64,000 nucleotides of DNA from positions 6,904,312 through 6,968,311 of the forward strand of contig KK106981.1 in assembly GCA_000611775.1 (NCBI GenBank). The letters run 5' to 3'. Position numbers and translations under genes: made by a program. Positions within the stretch are counted from its first letter, which is position 1. Each line of letters starts with the position of its first letter. Below, one piece after another: positions 11,854 through 24,700 of this stretch. The notes under the pieces were generated by a model. That model was given only the letters and a program-made list of their open reading frames with translations, made no database searches and was not told where the DNA came from. This DNA is from Umbilicaria muhlenbergii. Lineage: Eukaryota; Ascomycota; Lecanoromycetes; Umbilicariales; Umbilicariaceae.

Positions 11854-13036
11854 GAGTATTCATGCCTTCAAGTATGCTGTACAAACTGACATCAATGATT
11901 CATGATCTGATGTTGAATGACAAGGCCCTCAGTGAGGTGCCTTTCCTCATAAGTACTGAGTTGAGATATCTGAGGAATTTTTGCTATTGTAATCTGAATT
12001 GAGGTTGTGGTTTTGTGAGGTTGACTTTTCAGTAAAAGATGAATGTGAAGTAGAGATCACTTCTCTTGTAAAATGCCTCAATGATTGCTTCAAATGATAT
12101 TCAATTGCTGACTTGAACTGTTAAATTGTTAATATTGAATCACTGCACTCTCTGTGCAGTAAACATCTACCCTCATACTGATGCAGTCATCATCTATGAA
12201 ACTGAATATGATATCATTATCATGCTGTTTCTGCACCTGCCTTATAGCAAGGACTTAATGCCTCTTTGATGTCTTCTCATGATTTACAGCCTCTGAATGA
12301 TCACACTTCACCTGTAAGTAATTAGGTTTTGTGTTTGCTTGAATCAATTTAAAGTAGACAGTGTTTACTGTTTGTTTCATATTCAGATCATGACCTTTCA
12401 TAGTGCTGATGATGCTCAACACTGATTGACTGAGATAAGATGATGTGATAAATATAAAGAATTATTTCATGATGCTGTTTTGAAAGATTATTTTGAAAGA
12501 TTGTTTTAAAAGAGGTGCTGTTATTTCAACGTGTCACATTGATAAATTAATGACATGTCAGTGAATTAGCAGAGGTTTGTGCAGTCATATGCAGGATTAC
12601 AAGTAACCTGTTTAATGAACATCAAGAAGATGTTGTGAGTCTTGACAGTCACTGATACTAAAAATGTGAGTGATTGATTAAAAATGTCATCATAACAAGA
12701 GGTGCTGTGACAGAGTCTTGCAGCTTGTAATTTATGATGTAACTTCAAGACTTTCTCTTCTGATGTGTTATTTCAACCAGTGATCATGATTCTGGCAGGC
12801 AAGAGATGTACAAGAGATTAAATGCTGTCATTCACAATTTCTTTTAAATCTTTGTATTTAAAACAGCAACACAGCTGTGTAACATTAACTTCTTCTTGAG
12901 TGCTGACACATTGACTGTGTAGTGTATGCACACCGGCATAGTGTCTCAGTCAAAGGCTTGAGTGTGAGATATTAAGAGGGAATGAAGTGCACAAGGTCTG
13001 AGGCAATACTGATGATGACATGTCTTAATAAGTCAT
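10876..13036 (+). repeat. Left arm of 4.35-kb palindrome
   Basis: Every stretch I compared with 13067-15227 is an exact reverse complement without indels; positions sum to 26103 throughout. Arm length is 2161 bp. The outer edge is at AAGTGCTTCTATTCAG and the inner edge at AATAAGTCAT. Confidence 0.95.
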
Positions 13037-13066
13037 GATCACAATCTGATGACAGCAGGTTACATG
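13037..13066. other. Palindrome spacer
   Basis: A 30-bp non-symmetric centre between the two arms. The arms could form a cruciform or a very long hairpin. Confidence 0.9.
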
Positions 13067-15227
13067 ATGACTTATTAAGACATGTCATCATCAGTATTGC
13101 CTCAGACCTTGTGCACTTCATTCCCTCTTAATATCTCACACTCAAGCCTTTGACTGAGACACTATGCCGGTGTGCATACACTACACAGTCAATGTGTCAG
13201 CACTCAAGAAGAAGTTAATGTTACACAGCTGTGTTGCTGTTTTAAATACAAAGATTTAAAAGAAATTGTGAATGACAGCATTTAATCTCTTGTACATCTC
13301 TTGCCTGCCAGAATCATGATCACTGGTTGAAATAACACATCAGAAGAGAAAGTCTTGAAGTTACATCATAAATTACAAGCTGCAAGACTCTGTCACAGCA
13401 CCTCTTGTTATGATGACATTTTTAATCAATCACTCACATTTTTAGTATCAGTGACTGTCAAGACTCACAACATCTTCTTGATGTTCATTAAACAGGTTAC
13501 TTGTAATCCTGCATATGACTGCACAAACCTCTGCTAATTCACTGACATGTCATTAATTTATCAATGTGACACGTTGAAATAACAGCACCTCTTTTAAAAC
13601 AATCTTTCAAAATAATCTTTCAAAACAGCATCATGAAATAATTCTTTATATTTATCACATCATCTTATCTCAGTCAATCAGTGTTGAGCATCATCAGCAC
13701 TATGAAAGGTCATGATCTGAATATGAAACAAACAGTAAACACTGTCTACTTTAAATTGATTCAAGCAAACACAAAACCTAATTACTTACAGGTGAAGTGT
13801 GATCATTCAGAGGCTGTAAATCATGAGAAGACATCAAAGAGGCATTAAGTCCTTGCTATAAGGCAGGTGCAGAAACAGCATGATAATGATATCATATTCA
13901 GTTTCATAGATGATGACTGCATCAGTATGAGGGTAGATGTTTACTGCACAGAGAGTGCAGTGATTCAATATTAACAATTTAACAGTTCAAGTCAGCAATT
14001 GAATATCATTTGAAGCAATCATTGAGGCATTTTACAAGAGAAGTGATCTCTACTTCACATTCATCTTTTACTGAAAAGTCAACCTCACAAAACCACAACC
14101 TCAATTCAGATTACAATAGCAAAAATTCCTCAGATATCTCAACTCAGTACTTATGAGGAAAGGCACCTCACTGAGGGCCTTGTCATTCAACATCAGATCA
14201 TGAATCATTGATGTCAGTTTGTACAGCATACTTGAAGGCATGAATACTCAGCAGTAATGCTGAACCAGAAAGCACCTCATGATCAGATATTAACAAATAA
14301 TGACTTAATGACAAGATGAGTGATGCTTGAATAAAAATGACTCAACAAATGAGAACAGTTACAGGCAAGAAACATGTTGAGATGCAGAATATTCTCACTG
14401 CTGTGAAGATCTGCAAGGTAAGAAGAGCTGACTTTTTATATAAATCATAATTAACATTGACAGCTCTATGACTCATTTGATGTCTTTCACAGTCACTCAA
14501 TGACTCAGATATGACAGTTGATTGTCAGCTCCTATGATTAACAGCTGCAGATGTCATGTGAGGACATTAAAAACCTTACAGAATGATTGCTTGAGGCAGA
14601 CAATTTCACATGTGACAAGGCAAGTGACTTGAACCTGTGTTGAGTGCTGATTGTTGACTGATGAAGATGCAGTCACTCAAGGCTAAATTCTGTGCCTGAA
14701 TCATCATCAACAGATTAATACAGATGATGTATGTGAAAATAAATACAAGTATAACTTACTTAACTTATATGAAAGACATGTTTGATTCACTGCTGATCAA
14801 CATATTGCTCTTCATGATAACAATGATCACACATTGCATCAGAGAATATGAATCAGGGGTATTTAAGCTCAAAAGGTTTAATGACTCAAGGGTTATGAGT
14901 AAGTGATGACCTCAAACACAGGGAGAGTGTGTTAACATTATAATGTTGCAGCTATATGAAATCAAGTACAGCACACTTGATATGCTCAGGTTGAGACTCA
15001 ACAAACTGTTATTTTGAGTATTTTGCTACATCAGGTACATCAGCAGATCAGAATGAATAAGGTTGAAGAAGCAATAAATGTTAAAGCAGTTGATAATTTA
15101 TATGCTGACATGTTGAATGACCTGTCAATGTATGAGATGAACAGTCAGTGGTTTTTAAGCTCACTGCTGCATTTGTTAAGGGATTGAAACAACCCTTTTA
15201 GCTCAGAATCACTGAATAGAAGCACTT
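13067..15227 (+). repeat. Right arm of 4.35-kb palindrome
   Basis: Inverted copy of 10876-13036. Its outer edge cuts into a decayed Plavaka transposase (15228 onward), whereas the left edge lies inside a continuous gene. This suggests the right arm is the secondary copy. Confidence 0.95.
14250..15227 (+). pseudogene. Partial copy of the spliced gene in the right arm
   Basis: Same sequence as the left-arm gene, without the acidic C-terminus. Candidate introns: 14418-14492 (GTAAGA to TTTCACAG, 75 bp) and 14899-14951 (GTAAGT to GTTGCAG, 53 bp). Joining across the second keeps one frame from FKLKRFNDSRVM into QVQHT, VETQQTVILSILLHQVHQ and MNKVEEAINVKAVDNLYADM. The exon before it includes SITYLTYMKDMFDSLLINI. 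No domain recognised; the upstream exon structure is uncertain. Confidence 0.45.
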
Positions 15228-17232
15228 GAGGTTGAGCTTCACTGACTGTATTAATGAGGCTTCACTTCTTTTTAAGAGGCCTTTCAGCTTCTTGAGTGAA
15301 TAAGCTCAGCTGAGTTTGATAACTGAAGCTATCATTGCATTGCATGATGTTTAACTGTCCCTGATACTGCTGTGTAAGATGATGTCTTTCATAGTCAGTA
15401 GTTTCAAATGATGAGTGTTATGAAGCAACAATTGTCATTGAAAGGTCTTCTGCTTATTTATTCAGTTAAAGTATGCTTTTATTAAGTACTTATGAGTGAC
15501 TTCACTATGTTCTGTATCAACATTGTCTGCAGCATCATATTTGTGAATGTGTTCAATGTAGTGAGTCATCACATGTAGTTTTGAGATGTTAAAGTGCTCT
15601 TTGTTCATATTAAATTCAGATGACCTCAGATGATGAAAGACATCCTTGAGTCTGTTTATTTGAAACAAAGCATGTTGCATGTATTGAAGAGTGTCCTCAT
15701 CATGTGAATGATACTGTGCTAAAGTAATAAAGTTCATCATTACTCATGTGAAATGCACTGCTGCTGAAGCATGAAGAGTCAAGAGTGATGCAATTATAAG
15801 AATAATTTGATGAACAATTGATCTTCAATCTGCTTCAGTTCATTGTTTGACACTGTTGTACTTCATGAATCTTTTCAAGCCTGAGAATGCTGAAATCAGA
15901 TGAAATCTCTGATCAAGTTGAGTCACCTCTGAGATGAAGTTGATTGAATCTCACACCCTCTTTCTTCTTCTTGCAGTGAAAACACTCTCCTCAATAAGTT
16001 CACTCAGTCATTAAACTAGGTAAGTAACTGTCTCTTTCAAGAGTTGATGAAGTACATCAATCATCATGAATTCATGTATGTTAACTTGATGATGAGCTCA
16101 TGTGAAATTGATGATGAAATGAATTCAAGTGTTGTCATTATTCAGTATCTCTTCTTCCTCCTGACACTGAATTTGATTCATTGTTGTTTGATGAGTTCTT
16201 GAAGGCCAGTTGCCTTCAAGGTTTTCATGCTCATTGAGAGGGACTTGACATATAATGCAGTGTTGATTCATTTTTACCTCTGTGATCAACACCTGTTCCT
16301 CATAATTAATCATGAAGCCTGTAATAATAAAATAACAGCATCTGATCTTTTCATCTGCACACTTTATCAAGATACCCTCTTTAGCAGCTGTCTCAACAGT
16401 TAATACTCATCAGTCTTAGTTGAATTGCTGTGAGCATGTGAAGTACATACACTTTAGAATCAATGACAGTGTCATATGTCAGACTCTTGCTTTGATGTTA
16501 TCATCATCATTCCTCACAATCAGCAGGAAACTCAGAAGTATTAAATCAAGTCATGTCTGAAAACACCTTGACTGTCAGTTTAAATTCCTTATGATTAAGT
16601 ATACTGATCAAGCTGATAAATCACCTTGATGCTGTGTCAGAAACTGTCTTGTCAGTGAAAATCAACAGTGATATTATTATTGCATCATCTGAAAGTTTCA
16701 TCTGTGTCTCTCATCATCAGTCTTCAGTATGCATCTCATTATAGACCCTCTTGTTTTTGAAGTTATATTGCTGAGTTGAGACATATGTCAGATTACTGTT
16801 GAAGGCTTGATGATTTAATAAAAACTGAAGAGTGTTGATGATGTCTCTGTACTGTATGCAATATGCAATGTTCATTACCTCATCATAAGTAGATTTCACT
16901 GTAAAGGTTTAAGATGTTCACTCATCTTCACCTCTTACAAAGTTGATACTGTATGAAATTTGATGTAACTTATCTAGTCATTCCTCTGCATTCTTGAAAC
17001 TTAAAAGTGAATGAAAGTGATGCAGATGAAGATTCTTAAAGAATCTGTTCACACTTTCTTTCATTACTTGAGTCTGATGCAGTCAGAAAGTGAAGGCATA
17101 ATCTGTCTTGCTACAAAACAGGTGATAATTTGTGTTAATAAATGCATTTGTGCTCTGCTTGTGATTATAATTTATAGAGGTCTCTGAATGAGCTGTATTT
17201 AAAATGTCTTCAGCTCAGTGGCCTGTTGCCTT

Positions 17233-18374
17233 TACACTGCACCATGGGTTGAGTTTGGGTTGAGTTTTGACTATTGTGACCCAACTCAGACTGGGTTGGG
17301 TTTTTTTTGGGTTGGGTCACACTGAGTTGGGTTTTTTTGGGTTTGGGTTGAGTTTTTCACTGGGTAACCCAGTTCAAGTTCACGTATATGACTCATTCAA
17401 ACAGCTTTCAAAGCAGCTTCCAAAACAGCTTTCAAAACAGCCTTGAAAAACAGCCTCAAAAAACAGCTTTCAAAACAGCTTCAATGACAGCCTCAAAAAA
17501 CAACTTTCAAAACAGCTTCAACAACAGCCTCAAAAAACAGCTTTCAAAACAGCTTCAATGACAGCCTCAAAAAACAACTTTCAAAACAGCTTCAACAACA
17601 GCCTCAAAAAACAGCTTTCAAAACAGCTTCAATGACAGCCTCAAAAAACAACTTTCAAAACAGCTTCAACAACAGCCTCAAAAAACAGCTTTCAAAACAG
17701 CTTCAATGACAGCCTCAAAAAACAACTTTCAAAACAGCTTCAACAACAGCCTCAAAAAACAGCTTTCAAAACAGCTTCAATGACAGCCTCAAAAAACAGC
17801 TTTCAAAACAGCTTCAATGACAGCCTCAAAAAACAGCTTTCAAAACAGCTTCAATGACAGCCTCAAAAAACAGCTTTCAAAACAGCTTCAATGACAGCCT
17901 CAAAAAACAGCTTTCAAAACAGCTTCAATGACAGCCTCAAAAAACAGCTTTGATGACGGCTTGCAAAACAGCTTCAACGACAGCCTCAAAAAACAGCTTT
18001 CAAAACAGCTTCAATGACAGCTTGCAAAACAGCTTCAATGACAGCCTCAAAAAACAGCTTTCAAAACAGCTTCAATGACAGCCTTGAAAAACAGCTTTCA
18101 AAACAGCTTTCAAAATGACTTTGATGACGGCCTCAAAACATGACCTTGAAAATGACTTGAGAAGGCGCCTTTTGAACTGACTTTTTTGACTACCATAAAG
18201 ATTATCATAACTAAATGTATGTACTGAGTTAACTCAGAATTTTCTGAGTTTGAGTTAAATGAGTTGGGTTTTTTCTGGGTTGGGTTTCAACATGTATAAC
18301 TCACCTCAAAACCCAACTCAAACCCAACTCAAACCCAAACTCACTGGGTAAAACTCAACTCATGATGCAGCGTA
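17233..18374. mobile_element. Non-autonomous TIR element (hAT-like MITE) with internal minisatellite
   Basis: Left end TACACTGCACCATGGGTTGA; the right end, reverse-complemented, is TACGCTGCATCATGAGTTGA. It is flanked by the 8-bp repeats GTTGCCTT (17225-17232) and GTTGCCTC (18375-18382), as expected for hAT-type insertion. Inside each end is an inverted G-rich tract of GGGTTGAG/TTTGGGTTG units. No transposase. It sits in the Plavaka relic. It keeps many TGG and some CpG, unlike its host, so it is probably younger than the decay. Confidence 0.75.
17399..18160 (+). repeat. 37-bp minisatellite
   Basis: About twenty units of roughly 37 bp built on AACAGCTTTCAAAACAGCTT + CAATGACAGCCTCAAAA. Between about 17480 and 17780 two unit types alternate (CAATGACAGC and CAACAACAGC), a 74-bp higher-order repeat. 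Edge units are shorter and diverged. Confidence 0.9.
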
Positions 18375-18900
18375 GTTGCCTCTTGAAATGATTCAACTCA
18401 TAAGAATGTTGATGTTGACAAAAGATTAAGTTGAACTGATATGTCTTCTGCTTGCATTAATCTTTATTTCATAAATGACTGTGAATCAGTTGATGTTCTT
18501 CAGGGAATTGAACATCCTTGGTTGTCAGGAATATTCAGGAGGCTGTTATTCACATTAACATTATAATTCATCTCAAAGTTCATATACTCATTGTCTTATT
18601 CCTCTGATACCTCTTCTGTTTCCTCAGGTATTGTCTTGATAATCTCTCAATCTGTGTCATTTTGTTCATTTGTTGTTAGGGGCATTGATGACAGTTCACA
18701 TCATGAGATTTTTCATGACTGATTATGAACATGAACTGAGCACCTTGTTATATGATGTTTCAATGCATTACTGTTATTCACACTCTTTTCATAATCATCA
18801 CACACATGAAACATGCTTCTCAACAAAGCACAAACTGTCTTTGTTAATGTTTAATTGCCTGAGTGTTTAGATGCAGTGACCAGGATGATGTTTCAATATT

Positions 18901-19827
18901 AATATTATCAACTCATGATTAACATTAACACGGGTGTGGGCTGTATCTGTTTTCAATGAAGTCAGTGTAGACATTTCACTCCTCAAGGTGTGGCAGACAA
19001 CAAAACATGAATAAGCCTTTGAAGAACAAAGAGATCAGTGAGTAATCTGCACAACTCCTCAGTGAAAACAGTGTTGAGAAGTTTGATCTGATGCTCTCAG
19101 AGGTGTGTGAGTTAATCAAGACTCTGTTTAAATGCATTACACTCTTGACAACACCTCCTTACTCAGGACTTCTCTTGACACTGTTGTAATACTTTATGTC
19201 CCTGAATCTGATCAATTAAGGCAAAGCCAATGAGCTTGATCTGTCAAACCCTCAATGAAAGATCATGACAGTGCATTTAAATTTAATGTTGAGATCAGGT
19301 TCTGCACAGCAGCAAGAATATAAACAACTTTAAAACAGAGAACAGCATCCTGAGCTGAGGTGAATGATGCAAATGACGCAGAGAATGAGATGTAGTGATG
19401 AAGGCAGAACTGATAAAAGACATAAGAGAGAATAAAAATGACACAGTGAAAACCTGTTCATTGTATCAGTCATAGCTTGACAGTAGATGAGGGTTATATC
19501 AGGTTAAAGAAACAGACTGATTGCAAGATGATGAAGTGACAGCAGTAATGACACAGCTGTGTAAAGATGACAGCAGTGTCCTCTTAACAGTGTGTAATAT
19601 GTTATTTAGTTCTCACAGCATGAAGAGTGTATAAGATAATAATGAAAGTGCTGTTTCAATCTGCAGTTCCTGAGGTTTTGTGATGATTTTAATCATTGAT
19701 TTTGAAAGTGATTATTTTTCATGAAGGAATGAAGCACTGAACTAAGCTGAGTCAACCCTCAGCTTTGTATAATCAGGTTCAATTCTCATATAACATCTTG
19801 ATGACTTCAGTTCCACCCTGTTGATGA
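18901..19827. other. No recognisable gene
   Basis: Decayed sequence with no long frame and no repeat I can match. It may include the upstream region of the Plavaka relic. Confidence 0.4.
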
Positions 19828-20215
19828 CTGATAATGATAACAGTGTCATTGCACAGCCTTTCATCAAGATCTCTCATCAATAATCTTGTATACTCAGTGT
19901 ATGTTGTCAGGCACCTGTCATTGATCATCATTTTAAGAAATATTCTGAACAGACCTCCTGACTTAACTACATCATGTCATTGCTACAGTTTGAACCCCTC
20001 TGTCTTCAAGACACAGTCAAAAATTCATCAGAGTAAAGTTAATGAGATGCAGGTGTTACCTCCTATGTCTTATTATTCATGCTCAGGTCATCAGTCTTCA
20101 CTTGAGATTATGAATTATCATGCACGTGAATGCATCTGAGAAATATTAAAGGTTGAAATGATATGACTTCTGCCTGAGTCATCAGTCTCTTCACTCAGCA
20201 TGCAGGAGTATCAGG
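19828..20215 (+). repeat. Repeat R1, copy 1 (possibly coding)
   Basis: Plus-strand frame 19834-20139 contains SLINNLVYSVYVVRHLS, ILNRPPDLTTSCHCYSLNP and NEMQVLPPMSYY. Copy 2 at 28785-29165 keeps the same frame with few changes, most of them transition-type. The product is unknown. Both copies lie upstream of a pyrimidine-rich stretch, a phased palindrome array and a large reading frame. Confidence 0.6.
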
Positions 20216-20534
20216 AACATCATTGATGACAGAGTTGTAATGATTACAAAGAAAATAAGATGAGTGATCTCTGAGTATGAATTTACATTGTAACAAGCAT
20301 GTTATGAAGATATCTGAGTGTAGAATCATCAGTGACTGTTCTTAAAGATGATGATACATCATGTGCCTCATGAAAGAAGCCTCACATGCAGAATAAAGTT
20401 TTAAATCAGGACTGATGATTCTGTGACACAGAGCATTCAAGTTTGCTTCATGCTTCATATTCATGTTACACTGCATCTACATCTCATGTGTATATTTATG
20501 TTCATTTACTTGCTTGATAATCTTGTTAACACTG
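20216..20534. other. Unassigned spacer after R1
   Basis: Decayed sequence between R1 and the pyrimidine-rich repeats. No frame or motif recognised. Confidence 0.4.
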
Positions 20535-20919
20535 CTTGCTTTTTTTTTTACTCATCACACATTTTTTTTCTTCCTCTCTTCATTCATTAACTTGTTTAAT
20601 TGTTAAGTCAAGTAAGCTTGCTTTCTCTTTACTTGTCAGTCTTTTTTCTTCCTCTTTCTCAACTTCTTTTTACTCATCAGTCTTCTTTCTTCTTCTTTCT
20701 TAAGACAGTAAGTTTGTCTTCTTCTTTTTACTCATCAATCTTCTTCTTTCTTTCTTAACACAGTAAGCTTGTTCTCTTCTTTTTACTTATCAGTCTTCTT
20801 CTTTCTGCCTCAACACTTCTTTACAATTCATGTGTTTATTTAATGTCTTCTTGATTACTCACTTGACATCATCTTTCTTTCTTAAGACTCTCTTCTTTCC
20901 TTCTTGAGATTCTCACTTA

Positions 20920-20966
20920 TGCATTGAATGAAGCATAGTTCACTGAATATAATATGATTCATTGAA
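20920..20966. repeat. Phased palindrome array 2
   Basis: TGCATTGAA (20920), TTCACTGAA (20939) and TTCATTGAA (20958), 19 bp apart. Confidence 0.75.
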
Positions 20967-21154
20967 CTGTGCATCTTCTTTTTTCTGCCTCAACACTGTA
21001 AGCTTGCTCTCTTCTCTGTACTCATCAGTCTTCTTCTTTCTGTCTCAACATGTTTTCACAATTCATGTATTTGTCTGATGCTTTACATGTTTATTCACTC
21101 AACATTCATCTTTCTTCCTCAAGACTCTTCTTTCCTTATCAAAACTCTCACTTA

Positions 21155-21220
21155 TACATTAAACAGATCATAGTTCACTGAACATCACAAGATTTATTGA
21201 ATGTTGCACAGTTCAATGAA
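21155..21220. repeat. Phased palindrome array 3
   Basis: TACATTAAA (21155), TTCACTGAA (21174), TTTATTGAA (21193) and TTCAATGAA (21212): strict 19-bp period, about 60 bp upstream of the ATG at 21283. The first and third sites are diverged. Confidence 0.75.
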
Positions 21221-21282
21221 TTAAGCTTGATGAACACATCATCTCATCTCACTTCACCTCTTACCTCACCTCTAATCTTAAT

Positions 21283-24200
21283 ATGTCAGCTGAGAATTCA
21301 AAGAGAGTCACGGCTCTATTACATAGTGAAGATCAGGTTGATGAAGAAATTTCAAAGTACAAAAACTTGACAGAGGTCAGAAAGATGATCTCTTGACTCA
21401 TGAATAATTATATGAAAGAGATTAACAGCGCAATCAAGGAGTACATGATCAAGAATCACTCAGAGCAGAAGAGATTGAAGAGCACATCTGATTAATAAAT
21501 GCTGAAATCAATGATTGTGATCCTGACTGAACTTCACTGTGATATCTGAACTCAATACTCTGATAATTTCATCTTCATCATGCTTAAATTCATCATCAGA
21601 TGAGCACTGTACAATCAATGATGCAAGATGAAGTACTGAAAGAGGCAGGAGAGTGACAGAGCATCTGTTAATAAAATGCATCAACTCACTTCATAATCTT
21701 CAATTAAATTTAAAATGCTCTTTAAGCTGCTGAGTGAATTTAATGTATACTGATCTGAAACCTCTTTCTCCTCAACATCATCAGCAGTTTTGGTGAACAT
21801 GAAAGATTTTAAGATCACAGTGCAACTGTTAAATGAGAGAAAACTCTTCATTATCTCTCATGTCAGTGTTAATGATATCATCTTGAACAATCTGACCCCT
21901 GACTGAACACCTCTTTTGCAGGTTGATTTCAAGTTGTGATTAATTATTCTGACAACTGATCTTGAGTACATTATTACACACTGAATTGAGTACTCCTTTG
22001 CTGATCATATTGTGAGTGTCAACAGCATCAGACTTCTCAAAGCAGTCATCAGTGATGCATGAGTCAGGGGCTTATCAGCTGCTGTGTTTAACATTCATTC
22101 ATCATCAGTCTCTCATGATAAGCTTGATCCTTCTGAGGAGTGAATGATATGATTACTGACCCTGTTTATAAACCTCTTTCAGATTTCTCAAGAGCCTTCC
22201 CCTTCTAAACTGCTGTTGAAGTGATTGCTGAGTGGACACAATATTGACCAAGGAAGTAGTCAACAAGAAAACAGATGAAGAAGGCTGCATTAAGTGAAAA
22301 CTATTTCAACTGATGAAGAAAGTTCTGATGAGGATGTTGTAAGTGCCAGTCAGAATGAAGGCGCTGAGAAAGAAATAAAAGTCACTGAGAACATGTGAGA
22401 GGCCAAAAGTCATGAGCTGAAGTTTATGATTGAGAGTATTGAGATCAACAATACAGAGAGGCAGGAAGATGTGAATGCAAATAATGATTAAAACATCAAT
22501 ATGAGGGAGGATGAGAAACTTCTCAATGCTGAAAAGTAAGTGTCAATTCATGTGATGAGTTAACTCATTAATTAATATAAACTCATAGAATGTATAAGAA
22601 TATCAACTTTATCATGACTGAACATTTATCTCAAGAGTGCTGAAAAAACTGTGCTCATCTATTCTGTCACAACCCTCTCAAGGTGACTGACAATGACAAG
22701 ATTAAAATCACTGAGTTGAAATCCCTCATGTACTCATATCAAGTATTTGAGGTATTTATCATGATGAAGATGAAATGTTGGCAGGGAGGGGGTTGAAATG
22801 CAGATGACATGAAACTCAGCAAGATTTACAACAATTCAGTACACACTGCACTCATGTCATTAATTAAGTGATAGACTGTTGAGCAATTAACTTTAATCAC
22901 ATTAATGTGAATCCTGAAGATTACTCATCACAGCATCAAGTCTGCCTGAAAGGAGAAATGAATCAATTTACACCTCACATGAGGCATGAAGGAGGTGCTG
23001 CAACAACTTAAATTTATCTATTCATTCAGAAATGCCTACAGAATTGAATGCTCTTGTATGAATGTAAACTCAGTCAGTCAGATGATCCTCATTAAAGGAT
23101 TGAACCTCATTCTGATGCCTGCTGCCCTGGTGCTGCAGTGAATGAATATGTGTGTGGTACATCTGAACCTACAAGATTCTCATTTTGAGTGGCAGATTCA
23201 ACACGCTTATGAGGATTTAAAACTCAACAAGATCACATCAGCTCTTTCAGAGATGAATCATCCTCTGATTACACCTCAACTCCTTGATGCAACAAAACTG
23301 AAGAACTCAAAATGAATTGTCTTTAAATAATCAAAGCTGATTTGTGTCATCACCTCAGAGAGTTATCCTGAGCATGTCATGAAGAAACTTGAACATTGGT
23401 TTACTCTCACAAAATCAACACTCAGAAGCAAACAGTCTTCACAATGATGAGTAGAATGACAGCTATGCTGAGGCTGAGTCATCATTAATGAAGCGCATAC
23501 TCAGTACTCAGCAAGTTCATTTGCTGTAAGGCTCATCCTGACATTGAGACAGAGTCTCATCTCACGTAAGTGATTCTTGACAGAAACACTGTTCAAGCAA
23601 TTCTTTGCTCAAATAACACATTAAGCAGGAATGTTACAGGATGAATCATGAATGATGAAAATCTTGATGTCTGTGTGAAAAGAAAAACAGGCTCATCACA
23701 TAAATCTTCACATGTGTATGACTCAGGCACTTGTAGCGCTAGGAAAAAAGCATCAATGCATCATTAAAGATGATGATAAGGGAGGCTGACTCACTGCATC
23801 AGAATACATAATCAACATTTAAAAGGTGATTTCAACCTTATGATTAAAGAGATCAGTGGAGACATTTAAATTTTTTGATAACTCACTTACTGAATATATC
23901 TTAAACATGCATGTTGTTATCAGCTGCAGTCTACTGAAGCAGTTTCATGAAATGATCAACAAGTCAATGATAACAGCTTCTTTAAAGATGATGAAGAAGC
24001 ACTGAGTTGCAGTGATGAAATGAGAGGTGACTCAAGGCTTCAAGAGGAACCCTCTGAAAATAAATGTGAAACAATGAATCAAGTGAGTACAGAAAGTGAG
24101 AATTTTAAGTTCCTGACCCTTGTTGAGAGTGCATCTCATCATAAAAGACTTGAATTGAACTGCTGAGGAGATTCAGGACAACAGGTGAGCAAAAATAATA

Positions 24201-24700
24201 TTAAATTAATTATATAAGCTGCAGAGTTCAGCAAACTCTCCTTATGAAGTGCTGATGATGACAATTAAGGACAAGGAGAACTTCTTAAAGACTGCAGCTG
24301 TACATCACCTCATCACAGAAGAATGAAATGCAGGTGAAAAAGTGATATTCTGCTGCATGTCCCTCATCAGCACTTTAATTTTATACTGAGTAAGTTCATC
24401 TTTGTGAACTGGCTAACTCTTCTCTGCTGATGAAACAGCATTAATGATGAAGATCTTGATTATTGTGTTAACAGTTGATCATGAAGCAGTTTCTCTGCAA
24501 TGTTATTGAAGGACAGTTAACATTGATGCATGAAAACCTCTTTAAGATTAAGGTAATGAAGATCATGAATCTCTTTCAGAAGGAGCTCATGATGTTGACA
24601 GCTCATTTAAAAAAAAGACTGCTGATTTACATTGTGTTGATGATGAAACTTATTGATGTAGGTTATACATTGCACAAGGTCTGAATACAGGTTCAGTTTA
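21283..24700 (+). pseudogene. SNF2-family helicase relic
   Basis: The first exon, from ATG 21283, begins MSAENSKRVTALLHSEDQ and contains FKITVQLLNERKLFI and an acidic stretch (STDEESSDEDVVSASQNE). A candidate intron at 22536-22588 starts GTAAGT and ends CATAG. Then QGGG-x-NADDMKLSKIY (about 22785-22830) looks like a degraded SNF2 motif I (DDMGLGKT). LILMPAALVLQ follows near 23110, and VIINEAHTQYSA near 23480 is a DEAH box with D changed to N. A short GT-AG interval (24185-24224) precedes YEVLMMTIKDKENFLKTA and NAGEKVIFC, resembling the start of helicase domain 2. It fades out before element E. Frames shift and TGA is frequent; inactive. Confidence 0.6.

Larger units (their letters stand above)
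15228..18900 (-). pseudogene. Plavaka-type transposase relic
   Basis: Read on the minus strand from about 18900. A zinc-finger-like N-terminus (FHVCDDYEKSVNNSNALKHH) is followed by NTNYHLFCSKTDYAFTF, DKLHQISYSINFVRGEDE, IQYRDIINTLQFLLNHQAF, RVYNEMHTED, TGFMINYEEQVLITEVK, HCIICQVPLNE, FITLAQYHSHDEDTL, KLHVMTHYIEHIHKYDAA and DTEHSEVTHKYLIKAYFN. These follow the order of Plavaka (CACTA-like) fungal transposases. Stops are mainly TGA at Trp/Arg sites. The gene is interrupted by the element at 17233-18374 and truncated at 15227 by the palindrome. No terminal repeats of its own were found. Confidence 0.75.
20535..21250 (+). repeat. Pyrimidine-rich nested tandem repeats
   Basis: Plus-strand C/T-rich tract. 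Units of about 60 bp carry TTACTCATCAGTCTTCTT and CAACACNGTAAGCTTG-like strings, repeated near 20620, 20665, 20725, 20780 and 21000. A larger unit of about 230 bp (about 20805-20975 and 21035-21235) is also duplicated. It lies just upstream of the helicase relic start and may have been a CT-rich promoter. Confidence 0.7.

Noticed and set aside
17399-18160. CRISPR-like array
   Set aside because: Units are contiguous 37-bp repeats without unique spacers, inside a TIR element; it is a minisatellite.
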